64,000 nt of DNA from Mesorhizobium sp. SARCC-RB16n (GTDB taxonomy: Bacteria > Pseudomonadota > Alphaproteobacteria > Rhizobiales > Rhizobiaceae), in NCBI RefSeq assembly GCF_008520305.1, contig NZ_ML703253.1:186001-250000 (forward strand), given 5' to 3'. Shown one piece after another: positions 63,904-64,000 of the stretch (positions are counted from its first letter, which is position 1; every line of letters begins with the position of its first letter). The notes under the pieces were generated by a model. It searched no databases and had not been told where the DNA came from. It saw only the letters and a list, made by a program, of their open reading frames with translations. The position numbers were made by a program, and so were the translations under genes.

Positions 63904-64000
63904 CAAAAAATGTCCTCGGATTCGACAGGGGCATCGTTGATCTCGGGGAAACCGTCTTCGGGGCCAAGCTGCGGCTCTTTCGCCCACTGGGCCAGCAGTG
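63903..64000 (-). CDS. vapB: VapB-type antitoxin, C-terminal part
   Basis: Only the last 32 codons are visible; the gene runs off the right edge. The sequence LLAQWAKEPQLGPEDGFPEI and a short acidic tail fit the toxin-binding end of a VapB antitoxin. The DNA-binding part is outside the window, so the class (AbrB or ribbon-helix-helix) cannot be told. Confidence 0.7.
   Translation of the reverse strand, partial: LLAQWAKEPQLGPEDGFPEINDAPVESEDIF

Noticed and set aside
1-64000. tRNA genes, rRNA genes, CRISPR arrays, insertion sequences
   Set aside because: I scanned by eye for TTCGA-type T-arms, rRNA stretches, spaced direct repeats and transposase motifs and saw none. A tRNAscan and ISfinder search would settle this.

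Overview
The window is GC-rich chromosomal DNA from an alphaproteobacterium of the Hyphomicrobiales, most like Mesorhizobium or a close rhizobial relative. This rests on the gene families and their arrangement: a reductive pyrimidine pathway under a RutR-type regulator, a pyrrolysine-free MttB protein next to a dimethylglycine-dehydrogenase-type enzyme, TamA/TamB, an alpha-2-macroglobulin next to PBP1C, and rhizobial-style palindromic intergenic repeats. I saw no rRNA, tRNA, CRISPR array, integrase or transposase. The sequence reads as core chromosome with small insertions. The species call is an inference.

Layout. 0-2 kb: a cut-off TetR gene diverges from a tautomerase/VOC pair, followed by an isoprenylcysteine-methyltransferase-like membrane protein. 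2-7 kb, minus strand: a FabH-like ketosynthase, trans-aconitate methyltransferase, EttA, the relic of a GGDEF gene, and a secreted RNase T2. 7-11 kb: an alpha/beta hydrolase, then a CoA-transferase whose stop overlaps the start of a ThDP enzyme, then a CHRD protein. 11.5-21.8 kb: pyrimidine uptake and breakdown. This holds an NMT1/THI5-type ABC importer, a cupin, dihydropyrimidinase, an orphan CDI-immunity-like gene inside the operon, N-carbamoyl-beta-alanine amidohydrolase, omega-amino acid:pyruvate aminotransferase and a divergent RutR. 21.8-26 kb: an MmyB-type regulator facing two SDR genes, a DUF3592 protein, and an Rrf2 regulator with an AhpD-like protein. 26.1-28.8 kb: preT-preA, the first step of pyrimidine reduction. 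28.9-31.7 kb: ChaC-like cyclotransferase, a VOC protein, a small secreted protein and DoxX. 31.7-35.8 kb: mttB-like and DMGDH-like genes. 36-43 kb: a lytic-transglycosylase-like lipoprotein and a peptide-type ABC importer. 43.2-51.2 kb: tamA-tamB, with a very large TamB. 51.5-59.3 kb: alpha-2-macroglobulin and pbpC. 59.7-63.5 kb: a complete sulfate importer. 63.5-64 kb: a VapBC pair cut by the window end.

How the genes fit together. PreTA, dihydropyrimidinase, the amidohydrolase and the aminotransferase form an uninterrupted route from uracil or thymine to malonate semialdehyde (or its methyl form). RutR and two RutR-like palindromes, one upstream of the aminotransferase/rutR pair and one upstream of preT, tie the two separated blocks into one predicted regulon. 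The ABC importer has no TPP-riboswitch-like leader and probably feeds this pathway.

Most unusual points: TamB carries an internal tandem duplication of about 625 residues; the initiation region of pbpC lies in or against the arm of a mobile-type palindromic repeat; an orphan CDI-immunity-like gene is stitched into the pyrimidine operon by a 4-base overlap; and strong stem-loops separate the substrate-binding gene from the permease genes in the peptide importer operon.
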